Of a DNA stretch of 64,000 nt, positions 1-12,654 are shown piece by piece (position 1 is the first letter of the stretch; every line of letters begins with the position of its first letter). Position numbers and translations under genes: made by a program. Source of the DNA: Odobenus rosmarus divergens (lineage: Eukaryota > Chordata > Mammalia > Carnivora > Odobenidae). The stretch spans positions 1,219 to 65,218 of the forward strand of contig NW_004451510.1 of the NCBI RefSeq assembly GCF_000321225.1. The letters run 5' to 3'. The notes below the pieces were generated by a model that worked only from the letters and a program-made list of their open reading frames with translations, was not told the DNA's origin and made no database searches.

Positions 1-427
1 ATACCTGGGAGCTCTGCCGCACTCAGGCACCCCCAGTCTTTCTGTGACCCCGAGGGTCCTGAGACCACACTGTCCCGCGAGGGTTCCAGCCCCCACTTAG
101 CCACTGGAGCGATGTCCCTCGGCGGAGCCGACTTCTCAAAGTTCTGATTTTGTGCTCCGCGGCTCTAGCACTTGCCAGAAGCAGCCGACGGAGGCCCCCT
201 CCCTCGCCGTCTGTCCTCCCGAATATCGCCTCGGATTCACTTCTCCGCACGTCCTACCTTCCAGTAAGTGGTCACTTCTTTGTTCAGAGAGTTGTTGCTA
301 TTCTTTTCTTCGATCTCCTGTTGAGTTCATAGGTGTTCAGAATGGTTTGATCCCTATTCAGCTGAATTCCTGAGACCAGACGAAATCCAGGTCTCCTACT
401 CCTCTGCCATCTTGCTCCGCCCCCCCA
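1..427 (-). mobile_element. L1 LINE, 5' end / 5'UTR promoter (carnivore type), truncated by window edge
   Basis: Read on the minus strand, it starts GGGGGGCGGAGCAAGATGGC at about 427 and continues with the carnivore L1 5'UTR (AGGAGACCTGGATTTCG…, AATTCAGCTGAATAGGG…). It is the most CpG-rich stretch near the left end. The element begins at its true 5' end, so it was not 5'-truncated on insertion; the body continues left of the window. The AAGATGGC near the start is the YY1-type motif found at the +1 region of mammalian L1 promoters. It is antisense to GADL1. The insertion target duplication cannot be checked because the 3' end is off-window. Confidence 0.88.
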
Positions 428-1073
428 AGAGTGACAAATTTTTACCTTTTCAACTCAGAAGTACTCTTGAAAGGATGTCTTATCATCCAGAATCCATTTT
501 TAGTTTGTACTTTCTTTCCCAAATAGATAAACAGTCCTAAGGGTTTGGAGTGGGGAGGAAAGTGTTTGAAGAGGAACAGAGTATTAAATATGAATATGGA
601 AGCCCAAGAGGACCAAGGAAGAATAGAATTTTCCTGTAAATACAGGACTTATAGGTCCTTTCCTCTCTTGGCTCAAGTTCTAGGTGAGGCTCAGAGAATA
701 GGGAAGCCTCTTCTCTCCCCTATCCCTCAGGTCAGTTTGGAAAGTAGAAATTAAACAGACATGGTGGGGGTATATTAAGGTATAAGAGTGCCTGAGGTAG
801 CCCCCAATAAGTTTCAGAGTGACTGGCAGCGAGGTAGCTCATCCAAAAGTGACTACAAATGAACAAGAAGACACAAGAGAGTCTGGAAATAAGGGCAAGA
901 AGCAAGAAGCATGGCGGTGGATCTGACAACGGGAGGCAATGGCACGTCTTTAGATGTAAGCCGGAAGATGGAAAGATCATCTGGGGATGAGCTAGGGATG
1001 GGGCAGGTGGTCAGCACAAGGAAAGCAGTGACCACACCGAAGAAGCATATGTTCACTCCCCAACTTCAGTATA

Positions 1074-1278
1074 GAGTTGCCAGATTTGGCAAAGGAAAAT
1101 ACAGGATGCTCAGTCAAGTTTGAATATCAGGTAAAGCGGATGATATTTTAGTATAAGTATATCCCAAATTTTGCATGGGATATACTTTTACTAAAAATGG
1201 TGGTGGTTATGAATTTGTGTGAAATTTTTACAGAATTCAGATATAGTAGAATGTTTTGTATCTTATCTGGCAACCCTC
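1074..1278. mobile_element. Palindromic non-autonomous DNA transposon (MITE / MER-type)
   Basis: The ends are inverted repeats: GAGTTGCCAGAT at 1074 and ATCTGGCAACCCTC at 1265-1278. The centre is a long imperfect palindrome: TTTAGTATAAGTATATCCCA near 1147 pairs with TGGGATATACTTTTACTAAA near 1176. The whole unit can fold into one hairpin. This form is typical of old mammalian MITEs. I do not assign the exact family. Confidence 0.7.
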
Positions 1279-3329
1279 CTCAGTGGTATTTGTGAATATC
1301 CCAACAATGTTACATAAAGATCAAGAAGAAGAAAACTCTTGGAGGGAAAATCTTGATTGTCCATGTTTTATGTCTGAATGGTCTGAGATATCACTCAGAG
1401 TTTTGAAGTTTTCTGAAAAGGACCAGATTAAATATTTTGCATTAGAAATAAATGTGGCTGCAAATCAGAAACATTTTCAGTTAAAGAAAAATAAATTGTC
1501 CTTTTGCACATCCAAAGTGATACAATTGTTATGCATTGAAATTCATAACAATGTTACTTGTTTTTAAGTTCATGTGACAGGTAAAATACGGTACTAGTCC
1601 CAGTCTCCTCTGTCTCTGGTCCAATCAGTTAGGACTAGGGTGGGAGTGGTGTAATGTGACCATTTCTATGGGTGAGAAGGGAAATCGGGGAGCATTATGG
1701 ACCAGGCAAAGAGCCTGAATTGTGTGTACTATAAATGTCTTCCATCTTTTGCTGTGACAACTTACTAATGGATTGTTGAGCTTTAAACTTGGTCCAGAAA
1801 CTAAAAAGAAATGGGGAAGATGGATTGTTATCTTTCCCATTTCTGGCTCTGGACCAGTTGTCAGAAAAAAGTTCATGGCTTCTTTTTTATAAGGCTACTC
1901 TCTTCCCAGTGCATTTCATTATGCCCTTGTCATGGAGTAGCACATGTCACTATTATATGTCCTTTGGATCTTATCTTGACATATTATTCCTCTGTTTTAT
2001 TACCAGTTTTAGACAGCACTATAGTGCAGATTAAACCCTCGACATTCAGTTACAGAAATACCGATGCATTCATTTAGAGTACTGTCAGAATCTTTGTGCC
2101 CTTTCAATATCCAACTTGCCAGAGATGTAGTGAAATGCGATGAAATACATAGCTTTTTCCAGAGCTAGTGAGAACGAGGAATTTATATATAACAAGGAAA
2201 AGATTGTTTTCTGCCCATGAGGTAGCCACAGCAAGCATTAGAAGGTTAATCTCTCTAAGAGGTTTTATTTCCCAATTATGAAAGTTACAGGGCCCCCTTC
2301 ACTTAGGGGGTTCAGTTGAAACCCAAGAGGAAAATCTCTAGGGGAGTGCTTTATCTGTCTCCTTAATTTCCCAAGTTTGTGATTGGGGGAATGACTCACT
2401 CATGATTAGAGTTTTCATGGAGTCATGAGTCTTAAGTGTACTCTAGAGCCTGATACTGGTTTTACAGTTTAACAATGAATTAATGTGAGCCCAAGGGGTT
2501 TATCTTTCCCTATATGGGCTCCCCCCAATGCCTCTGTTGCTTCAGGCATTCTTCAGAAAGCTCCTCACTCACATTGAAGCATTTCTCATAATTGTTTAGA
2601 ATCAGAAATGACATTCATCACTGCCAGGCTAGATGAGCTCATAGGGAAGACATATTGTCTCTCGTTGTTGTGCCAATTTTACGGATTTTGAGAAGCAGGA
2701 GAGAAGGAACATAGCTGTGGTTCATTTTCGGTCATTGTGGATCTGGGGCACTGTGCCTGCCAGCCCGTAGTGCCTTTCTGGAGGGCAGATTGAGCGGTGT
2801 GAGGTTTGAGGGGCGTGATAGGATGTGGGGCAGGAGGAGGGGTGCAGCCTTCACTCCATGATGCTCTATAGCACAGTTATTCCCTGAACAGTCAGAAATT
2901 GAGAATGTGGGGTCTGGGGTAGAGCCAGGCAATGTCCAGGCAGTGACATTTGTCCCACCCTGGGGAGGGACATGCTGAGAGATGGGGCTAGGGAACAATC
3001 TCAGGTTTAGAGGGCTTTGGACATCGTGTTAAGAACACATTCATTTTTTCTCGCAGGCCAGTGGTTCCCTCTGTTTGGAAACCAGACATTTCTTTGTCAC
3101 CCTGAGTCCTGTTTTTTCTCTCACAGTGTTCTGCTCAAGCATCGACTTTCCCAGGGAGGCTTCTGGCTTTCCTGGCTGCTTTACGGCTCTCTTCTCTATC
3201 CAAGCATTTGTTCAGCATGTATTACAGAGTCCTCTGTGATCTAACTAACCATTAGCCCGTCACCCATACTTAACGAGAGGCTCCTTAACTGTTCTCATGC
3301 CCAATACAGTCTTGGGCGAGTGATGGACA

Positions 3330-3545
3330 GATAGATGAGTGGATAAATTTACTAACCCATTTCATCCCCATATCAATCCAATGAGGTAGGGACTATCACT
3401 CTGACCGTTGGTCAGATGAGGAAACTGAGTACATAGAGCATAAGTAACATGCCCAAGGCTCCCAAGCTGGTAAGGAATGGCCCTGGGATTCAGGACCAGT
3501 GAGGCTTCAATCCACAATCCATGGTTTTAATCACACAGCTTCTGT
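3330..3545 (-). repeat. MIR SINE
   Basis: It contains GATGAGGAAACTGAG, then CATGCCCAAGGCTCCCAAGC, then TTCAATCCACAATCC in the order of an antisense MIR core and 5' region, preceded by CCAATGAGGTAGGGACTATC. Diverged, as expected for this family. Confidence 0.7.
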
Positions 3546-4619
3546 GTCCCTAAATCGAAATGACAGGTAATGGATCAACCTCACATCCTACCTGAAACTG
3601 TAAATTCTAAAACCACAATGATGTACAGAAATAGGAAATATTGATTCGGGAAGATAAGATTTTAGTGTTTAATTCTTTTAGAACCAATACAAAGTGAAAT
3701 ACTACTGCTAATGATTTTGCTTTTTCTAACTCTTTTCACATGCTCAGCCAGGCTGGTTAAGTTGACCTATAAATCTCTTCCTAACTCTGGTGCCCAGACC
3801 TGGCATGTAGGTTTTTCTCATTTACTTTTCCTCTTTCAGCCTATGATTCTGTAAATACAGTCACTCTCCCCCAGGATTTGCAGTCAGGGCTGTTCTAAAT
3901 ACCCTGGTCTAATAACCCCTTTCAAGACACTTGCAGTTCATCAAACAAGGGTTGGGTTTAGAAAATACAATTCTCATACCTAGAGACGAGTTGAGCCAGA
4001 GAATCCTAGAAGTCATCTCATCTCCCTGCTTCTGACCCACCAGAAAGTCCTTCCCTCTGCCTTCTATCCCTCCCTCCTTTCTTGCTCTATGATCAATTGT
4101 AGCTTCTACTTGGTGTTTGCACATGAGCTTCCAGTTTCATATCCATAGCTCTTCCTGCTGCATTATTTCAGCAAAGACCTATCATAAATGTCCAAATACA
4201 ATCTTAAAATAAAAGAGAAAACAAACCCAGACTTAACCGGTTTTATCACAGAGTACTTTTTTTTTTCTTCCTGGGGTGTTGGGGAAACAAAGGAAATTAG
4301 AAATTATAAGCTGGTATGCATCTGGATAGTCAAATGCCATTCCCTGTGGAAATTGCATAAAACATTTCTCCAAACCCAGAAGAAAAATAAACCGTGACAA
4401 TTTTATTCTAATTTATTTTAAATTAAAGTTTCTTTCTTTTTTTTTTTTTTTGAAGCAACATATTTACTGATTGTTGTAAAAGGGATTACAAACTTACCTC
4501 AATGAAAATGAAAGATAATGGGTTGGAGCCTTCATATAAATGTTTAATGCTTCTTACCTCAACACATTTGGAAATGGTTGTCTTATTGAGTGTATCTCCT
4601 CATTGGGTATGTCTTAAAA

Positions 4620-4855
4620 CAAGGATCTGAAAATTATGGCGCCTGGACTAAATCCAGCTTGACACTTGTTTTTATAAATAAAGTTTTATTGGAATACAAC
4701 CATACCCATTCATTTTAGTATCCTATATGGCTGCTTTCATGCTACAACCACAGAGTTGAGTAGTTGTGACAGAGATTGTATGGCTTACAAAACTGAGAAT
4801 ATTTGCTCTCTGGTCCTTTACAGAAATTGTTTGCCCATCTCTGTTTTAGAACATC
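4620..4855 (-). mobile_element. hAT-type non-autonomous DNA transposon (MER-like)
   Basis: It carries the characteristic TAAATAAAGTTTTATTGGAA, followed by GGCTGCTTTCATGCTACAAC, GAGTTGAGTAGTTGTGACAG and TTTACAGAAATTGTTTGCCC. This is a well-known mammalian interspersed element of the hAT/MER kind. The exact subfamily is not assigned from memory. Confidence 0.6.
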
Positions 4856-4934
4856 CAAAAGAGAGGACTTTGCCTTCTTTAGTGTTGGAGACCACAGTTT
4901 AACTAGGAAATTCTGGGATTAAGTGTGATTTATC

Positions 4935-5170
4935 AGTGGCAAAATCCACTTAGGACCTTGAAGCCCAGTAAGACCTATATTCAAATTCCATCTTTGTTTG
5001 GGACTACCCTGCATGTCATTGACAAGTTGTTTAACTTTTCTGAAACTCAATCATTTTATCTGTAAAATGAAGACACTTTTTATTGTGAAGAACTACTATG
5101 CCATTAAATGGGACAATATTCTGAAGTGTGCAGTGTGTTGCCAGCCATATAGTGGACACTTAGTGAATAT
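4935..5170 (+). repeat. MIR SINE
   Basis: Sense MIR order: TATTCAAATTCCATCTTTG, then GACAAGTTGTTTAACTTTTC, then CAATCATTTTATCTGTAAAA, then a decayed 3' region near AGTGGACACTTAGTGAATA. Strongly diverged. Confidence 0.65.
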
Positions 5171-6915
5171 AATTTTTTTCCCTGTTATGTCCAAATTGAG
5201 GAATGAGCTACATGTGAATGCACAGATTCTTCTGTCTGGACAAATGTCCATTTGTGTGGTAGAAAAATTCTTTATCACTTTAGCACATTTCTGTATTTTA
5301 TCATGAGTCTTTGGGGAAAAAAAATGCTTTCGTCTACTATACCTCGGATCCTATTCAAAGGTTTTACCAAGTACTTCCTGATTCATTTGAAACTATTATT
5401 TAAGGCCAGTTTTAAGTAGGATTGCCCATGGTCATGGCAATTATCAATGATTTCCGACAACACTTCAATGGGATTTAAGCAATGAAGAGCAGAGAACTTG
5501 TGTTTCAGAAATTGCCTTGCTGCACAGCATTTTCCCCTGTATAAAATCAATCTCTTACCTATACTCCAGGTCTCAGAGGCCAGACCTCTCGAGGATGCTC
5601 CAACTCCAAGAAATGTAGTCCAGCAGCCTTGCTGCTGAATGTGTAAAATTCCATTTGAGAAGGAACCGGGCACTTGTTCACAGCATCACAATCAGCTGGA
5701 GACCTCAATTGATTTTGTTAAATATTGTGCTCCTTGTGTGGGATAACTTTTCTAGCTTCAGTCCGGGGAAACACTCTAGCGTTGTGTCCATTTTGTCCAA
5801 GATGAAAGACACCATTTCTATGGGTACCTGCCCACCTATTTTGGAGAGATGCAAGTAAGCCATCTAGACTAAAGAAATAAGTCTTGTGTTAATAAATATT
5901 TTTTTCCCAGACATTTCACTTAAACATTATGGCACAAATACTTATCCCCAGGAGGTGGGCTGCCATGCAGCATCATTATCCTCAATTTACAGATGAATGA
6001 AAATGTGATATGATGGACCAAAGTGAGGCACTTGACAGTCATAGTAAATACTCGGAGCTCAGAAGCAGCAAATGACTACTGGACACTTTTGTTGTGCACA
6101 TATGACCAGGTGTGCCAAGAAATTGGCAAGTAGTCTATGCCCTTCACCCTCCTTCCCGCGTGACTTCTGTGCACAAATACCACTCCAGTTGTATTATGTT
6201 TCGCCATGGCCTTCCCTTGGCCTTGACCTCATCTCTCCCCCTCCCTTCCCTTCCCCACCTCCCTCATCTCTCTTTTCTCACCTTTTCCCTTTTCTATCCT
6301 TACCCTATCATACTGTGTTTTTGTAAGCGGCCTTAAATCTCTTTTGCAACAAGGCAGGGTATTAAGTAAATATATATCAGAGAGAATCACAGAAACTCAT
6401 AGTTGGAAGTAATGGAAGAAGAGCAGGGATCACAGTTCCTCCTGTCAGAGCTAAGTGAGCAATATTCACATACAGCCATGTTGATACGATTAAGCTTCTC
6501 CAAACCAATAGTTTTTTGGTCTGTATCACAAAAGCACAGCAAATCAAAAAGTTGAATAGATTAGGGTTATGGGGGTATGGTTTTGCACATCACATTCATG
6601 CTATAATCCATGGACATATGTTTCATATCTTGGAGCTTTCCCCCTCCCCCACTTTGATTAAGAGTCCAGCATTATTCATATCAACCCATATTTTCTTTAT
6701 TTAAGTGCATAGAATAAAGTCCTTCTTCACTTGTATTCACACAGAAATAAAACTTTGATAATGGGCACAAACAGCTCACAAAGTAGTCAGATAATCACCT
6801 GGGTTTCTATGCCCTTGTAAAAACACTTCAGAGTTCTCTGAACTCAATATAAATGTAATGTTGACTGAAACTTCTAGATCAAGAATTTTCAACATAAGAT
6901 CAAGACCCATCAGAA

Positions 6916-7104
6916 CAGTGGTTTTCAATCCTGGCTGCATATTAGGATCATCGGAGAAGCTTAAAAAAATACCATTGCCCTTACCCACACCAAAGGTTCT
7001 GATTTTTGGTCTGGAGTCAAGACCTGGCATTGATATTAAAAAAAAAACAAAACAAAAAAACCCTCTTCACATAATTCTAATATTAGCTAGGGTTGAGAAC
7101 CGCC
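6916..7104 (+). mobile_element. MER5A-like (hAT-Charlie) element
   Basis: It begins CAGTGGTTTTCAATCCTGGC and ends GGGTTGAGAACCGCC, the inverted termini of MER5A. Inside are TTAGGATCATCGGAGAAGCT and GTTCTGATTTTTGGTCTGG. An A-rich run at 7039-7062 interrupts it. Confidence 0.8.
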
Positions 7105-7303
7105 ATACTAATTGGTTTTGAGTTATATAGTCAATTGTAAGTCTTCTCAGTTTTTTATTTTCCTTTTTAATGAATAATCAGGATAGAATAGCAAATATCA
7201 ATATGCTGTTCATGTGGTAATGATGGGTACTATTCCATGAAATTCCTGTTTCAGTTTCATGTATATTAGGGTGGATACTGTTACTATTTAAAAATCATTT
7301 CTT

Positions 7304-7509
7304 GGGGCGCCTGGGTGGCTCAGTCATTAAGCATCTGCCTTTGGCTCAGGTCGTGATCCTGGGGTCCTGTGATCGAGCCCCATGTCGGGCTCCCAGCTCA
7401 GAGGGGAGTCTGCTTCTCCCTCTCTCACTCCCCCTGCTTGTGTTCCTGCTCTCTCTCTCTCTCTGTCAAATAAACAAATAAAATCTTTATAAAAAAATAA
7501 ATAAAAATA
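7304..7509 (+). mobile_element. CAN-SINE (SINEC, tRNA-Lys derived)
   Basis: The head is GGGGCGCCTGGGTGGCTCAG with B-box-like GATCGAGCCCC. The body is followed by a CT-rich stretch, the AATAAAATCTTT signal region and an A-rich tail. Imperfect target duplications are AAAATCATTTCTT (7291-7303) and AAAACAATTTCTT (7510-7522). Confidence 0.93.
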
Positions 7510-8546
7510 AAAACAATTTCTTACTGTGGACTGTAATCAAAGTTTGAAAAACACTGCTTTAGATTATCTTTAACAGAGAAAGTATGTTGATAGCTGCCTA
7601 GGGAAAGACAGAAAATCTTCATCTGTCCTAAGAGAGAAGCCCAACTGCACTATTTTTAAATGCATGTAGGGCATGCAGAGGTATCGCCAAGTGATCGCTG
7701 CACTATCAAATGTTTCTTACCTATTTATAGAAGCACTTACACATTCTCGAAGACACTGAGCCCAACTTTCTGCTCTCCTGTAGTCACCCTCGCTGCTTAA
7801 AATTAAGTTGCATTTCTTAAAAAAAATCTGTTAGCTCAGTCTCCTCATTTTTAAATCAGCTCATTCTGACCCTTAGTTAGGGATATTTATGGAGGGTTAT
7901 ACTTCATTAGCAAATACAGGATCTCCAGTCTGGCACTAAAGTATTCTATCAGTTCTCTAAAAATCCCCATCAGGCCTGTGGGCCTAGTACTTTAATGAAA
8001 CTTTCTGGAATCTTCCGGGAGGCTTTCTGGAAGAAGTGGAGCTTTGGTATTAACACTAAGTGCCTAGATATTCCAGGATAATGAGTGGTTTTCATAGATG
8101 ATGTCCAAGTGATTCGGCCCTGCTGATCTTTTCACGGTTCACATGATGGAAATGTAGAAACTCTATCAAGAAGACTGGGGAGTTTCTGGCCTCACTGGCC
8201 CCACCTCTGGGAGAGGGGACCACTCCTCCCCTCCCTGTTGTCCACAGGACAACAGGCTCAAGTGTTTTACCACAGGGCAGAAGAGAGGAAGGCAGGTTGT
8301 TGACAAATTCTTCAGGAATTCAAGCACAAGAATCTTAAATATGAGCAAACTTCCATACCTAACATCTTCCAGAAAATACACATGACAGAGGGGAGTGAAA
8401 ATTGGAGAATTAATTGAAGACCTAGGCAGGGGTTGATCTAGGGGCGATACGAATGTCTCGAAAATGCTTCAATGAGGTAAGAAAGAGGGCTGAATCAATT
8501 GATCAAAAAATAATTCAGAGCTGCTAACAGAAACCTCTAAGTCTGG

Positions 8547-8740
8547 GGCGCCTGGGTTGCTCAGTTGGTTAAGTGACTGCCTTCGGCTCAGGTCATGATC
8601 CTGGAGTCCCGGGATCGAGTCCCGCATCAGGCTCCCTGCTCAGCAGGGAGTCTGCTTCTCCCTCTGACCCTCTTCCCTCTTGTGCTCTCTCTCACTCACT
8701 CTCTCTCAAATAAATAAATAAAATCTTAAAAAAAAAAAAA
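8547..8740 (+). mobile_element. CAN-SINE with perfect 18-bp target duplication
   Basis: Full-length element (GGCGCCTGGGTTGCTCAG … AAATAAATAAATAAAATCTT, poly-A). AGAAACCTCTAAGTCTGG is found at 8529-8546 and again at 8741-8758 without a mismatch, which points to a comparatively young insertion. The subtype has CTGGAGTCCCGGGATCGAGT and CCCTCTGACCCTC. Confidence 0.96.
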
Positions 8741-8921
8741 AGAAACCTCTAAGTCTGGATGTGAACCTTCTGGAGATACTGAGGTGGCCAGTGAAACACA
8801 ACGTGTCTGAAACTAGCCTTCAGATGGCAAAGGAAAAGGCAAATAAGAACTCTGATCTGGTGGGGAGTTTGGGGAAAAAAACCAAAAAACTGTGGTCGTT
8901 CATTAAAAATAATAAGCTTTC

Positions 8922-9112
8922 GGGATGCCTGGGTGGCTCAGTTGGTTAAGCATCTGTCTTCGACTCAGGTCATGATCCCAGGGTCCTGGGATCAAGTCCT
9001 GCATTGGGCTCCCTGCTCAGCGGGGAGCCTGCTTCTCCCTCTGCCTGCTGCTCTCCCTGCTTGTGTGTGCTCTCTCTCTCTCTCTCAAGTAAATAAATAA
9101 AATCTTTAAAAA
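8922..9112 (+). mobile_element. CAN-SINE with perfect 17-bp target duplication
   Basis: GGGATGCCTGGGTGGCTCAG head, arctoid-type CCCTGCTCAGCGGGGAGCCT body, (TC)n, AATAAAATCTTT and A tail. AAAAATAATAAGCTTTC flanks it at 8905-8921 and 9113-9129. It sits only 180 bp from the previous SINE. Confidence 0.95.
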
Positions 9113-10334
9113 AAAAATAATAAGCTTTCTCTCAAGCGGGATGCAATACCAGGTTATTTTTAACAATTTTCTGCTCTGACAGCCAGTGAAAAAGCCTCAT
9201 GCAACAGAAAGGGAAATGAATTAAATAAATCAGTCCAAAAAAGAGGGATCAAAGGCATACCGTGAAAAAAGTTGAAAGATGTCTATCCGAAGAATCTGCA
9301 AATGAAAGGGCACCTGCTTTGGATTATAGATGAACGTGACTGAGGCAATACTGTGCATGGAAACCCAGAAAGTTGAGGCCTAGCTGATTAAAGTTCAAGG
9401 CCAATTCCCAACAATGAGCAGATCTTACAGCAGAGTTGAGTGTATGAAACCCACCCTCCGCCGTCAGTAACTGCATGGACTAGGGGAATCAGGTGGAGGG
9501 TACACAGGGTACACAGAGGGACAGGGTCAGGACTCCAGTGAAGGCAAATGCAAAGATTTTTGTATTGCAAGTGATCTTGAAGACCAGATCTCATTCCTCC
9601 CATAAGGATTTGTAAAATGTTCTACACCTTTGAAAGTCAGAAAGGGAACACATGTGGGACTAAAGAAAAAAACAGAGAAAGTCAGAAGTCGTGGATGGAC
9701 ATTGGCTTGGAAGAAGTGAAGATGAAGGGTTATATTCTCACTTTCCTACTTTGTAGATCAAAAGCTATTTAGACAACTGAATGGTCTGATTTCCACAGGT
9801 TTCAAACACACCCATATAAACAGATAACTGGGGTTGACCTGTACTTGAAGACTTGAAGTGATATCTTTATGTTATTCTTTTTCCCTTCCTTCCTTTTCCC
9901 CCACCCCATCCCTTTATGTCTCTTTTTCACTTGTAAAGATCCACAGCATCTACGGAAGCCATCAAGTGTGAGAGCTTAGGCAAGGTCAGGCTTACCTCCA
10001 TTTGGAGGATGAAGACCATGGATCATTCTTCCTATTACTCTAAGATTTTTTTGCAATAGCCTTAACATAGTCTATCAACTTGGTTTTCTATAGCTACTGG
10101 CAGATACATACCATTAAAAGGGGGAGGTGGGTGAGAGGTACAATATGCTCATTTCATAAACAGTGAGGCTATCAAGAGCTGGCATCTTGTTTTTCAGCTT
10201 GGTGCGGGGAGAGAAGTAAATCAAAGGAATGGGTGGTGACAGCCGGGAGGGTCAGGGTTATGGGAATATGTAGGAGGAAGGGAGTAATGAGCAGGATTTT
10301 GGCCAAAGACTGAGAGGTGTTCCCCGGTGACATT

Positions 10335-10500
10335 ATTTCATTAGATTTTCACAGTATTCTTATAAGATGGGTAGAACAAGTAGCACTATCGCCATTACGT
10401 TGATGAGAAAAATGAAGCCCGAGCTGTTAAGTGACTTGCTTTGAGCTCTGACAATAGGGGACTAAATCAAAAGTGGACACCACATCTGCTGATTCTCACT
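10335..10500 (-). repeat. MIR SINE fragment
   Basis: ATTAGATTTTCACAGTATTC, then GATGAGAAAAATGAAGCCCG, then GTTAAGTGACTTGC, in antisense MIR order. Confidence 0.6.
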
Positions 10501-10839
10501 TTATTCTGCCAGATCAATAATGAAGTTGAAGTATCTGTATGGGCCTGTGAAAATTCTCTGACCAGTCATTCTTACTGTGGCCCTTAAGACCGTGGTGACC
10601 TGCCTACTCTTTACCTTTCGTCTTCCTAGCTCTGCCCTGGCTGTTAATGAGCTCCAGTCACACTGAACTCATTCCATCTTCTCTTCTACCCAGCTGCTCC
10701 CCATCTTTCAGCTCTCTCTCTCTGACATGTTTCTTCTCCCAAAGAGTCCTATCTAATGTCTCCGAGTCAGTGAAAATTGACCCTCCCTCATGCTCTGTAG
10801 ACTTTGTTCTTACCCCTAGTCTAGCACCATTCTGTAACT

Positions 10840-10965
10840 GCCTATTTTTCTATCCCTGTATCCATCTTAAACTTCTTAGGGATAGTGATTTTCTTATTTA
10901 GCATTACATCCCCAGTGCCAAGCACAGCTTTTGGCATATACTAAGCCTCTCAAGAGTTTGTTCAA
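10840..10965 (+). repeat. L2 LINE 3' end fragment
   Basis: CATTACATCCCCAGTGCCAA, then GCACAGCTTTTGGCATATAC, then GTTTGTTCAATCAATCAA matches the sense 3' end of L2 (…CCCAGTGCCTAGCACAG… …TGTTGAATGAATGA). Confidence 0.65.
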
Positions 10966-12654
10966 TCAATCAAGCCAAGATCAGAAGGTATGATCATTTT
11001 TAAAATTCACTTTTACATTTTAGATTACAACCAAGCCCTTCTGCTATTGATAGCCTAAATTTAGTTTTGTACAATCAACAAATGTTAACCAAGATGTTTA
11101 GTACTTCTATGGGGTTGTATGTCCAGGCTTCTCATAGTGCTTGTTATATAACAGGTCCTCAGTACATAATTTTGCAATGAATTACTTAGTACAAAGATGA
11201 TTAATATACCGATTTCCTAAGGCGTTTAGACAATGTCTTGCATGTAAATAATGATGATACGGGACAGAATATGAAAAGAGTCATATGGGAAGAATTTTGG
11301 GTAGCTTTTCTTTTGCTAAGCTGGAAAACATGATTGCAAGGAGTGAGGACTTAAAGGAGGCCCGTGTAATAACCGACTCCTGGGAAATAGACAGCAGAAT
11401 TTGATGTAGCCTGTGGAAATAAAAAATGGCTTAACTCATCTCCACAAGAAAAATATGCCACCTACTTGTTCATTATGTATTTGTAGTGATGCCCTTAAAT
11501 ATCACCAGAGTCACAGGTATTTAGAAAAATATCAAAATGCTTTCTAGACAAGATGCCACACTAGTAGGACAGAAGTCATATTTATAGGAACAGAGTAAGG
11601 GTCTGCAGCACGATTGTAGTTGTTTTGATCTCCAGTTCAATGTGTTCTTGATGGGCTATCTTCCATTTCACCTGCCTCTCCGAGGACTCTTAATGAACAT
11701 TTCTGGAAGTACTCTCTCCTGCATGTATTTAAGGGCTCACTGTAGAAAGACTGAAGTGTCATAGATACAGAGTTCAGGCCCTTCATCCCAGCAGCCTTGG
11801 TTTGAAACCCAGCCCCACCACCTAATAGCTACACAGTCTTGGGTTATTAACTGAACCTCGCCATGTTGGAATTTTAAATATATGAACCTATAAAAAATTC
11901 TCCTTTCTGCTTAAGCTACTTTGATTGCATTTCTTTCACTTGCCGCTGCATGAGTGCTAGTACAATATCTACTAATTCCTGAGAACTGCTTGAGAAGATT
12001 TCACCATATAAAGCAATTGGTATTCTCGTTACATCCATGTCTCTGGAAATCATATAACCAGTATTTATTGTCCTGCTAGCATTAGGATTATAAAGATGAA
12101 CAAGATAAACAGGGTGCTTCTCTTTGATGGTACAATAATGACTAATTGTTTTCAAAAACATTAACTTTTACTCTACTTATTCCAAAATGTTTTCTCTGGA
12201 GAGCTGAACATCTTCTCTTAGTAGAAGTGTATCTTAAAACCAAAGACATCTCATCCATTTTAATACAAACATACAAACTAAAATGCAAAGCAGGAACTTT
12301 GTGGTGAAAGTTTCATTTATTTATTTTCGATAAAGTAAATCCCAAGCCTCTGGCTGTTCTTTATGAAACTTTCCCAAGGCGGGAGGATTTTTCAGTGTAA
12401 TGAAATTAATGGTGTCATGACTGGAGGACAATCACTCATTCTGCTGTATGCTTTTTTGGCTCTTCTCTTCTCCATTTGCCTATGATGATGTAATTTGTCT
12501 CCTGATAATGGATGGGCTTCTTCTCCCTTTCAGTCACTTGCATGAGACACTGAAACTTGCTCAAGACATGTCCAAAGTTCATCTGCTTAGAGGACTTTTT
12601 TTTTGAGTCTTTCACGGTTGATGAAAATAAATTCATAGTCGTGATGCAAGTACA

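Noticed and set aside
1..430. CpG-rich start of the window as a gene promoter or CpG island
   Set aside because: The sequence is the 5'UTR of a minus-strand carnivore L1.
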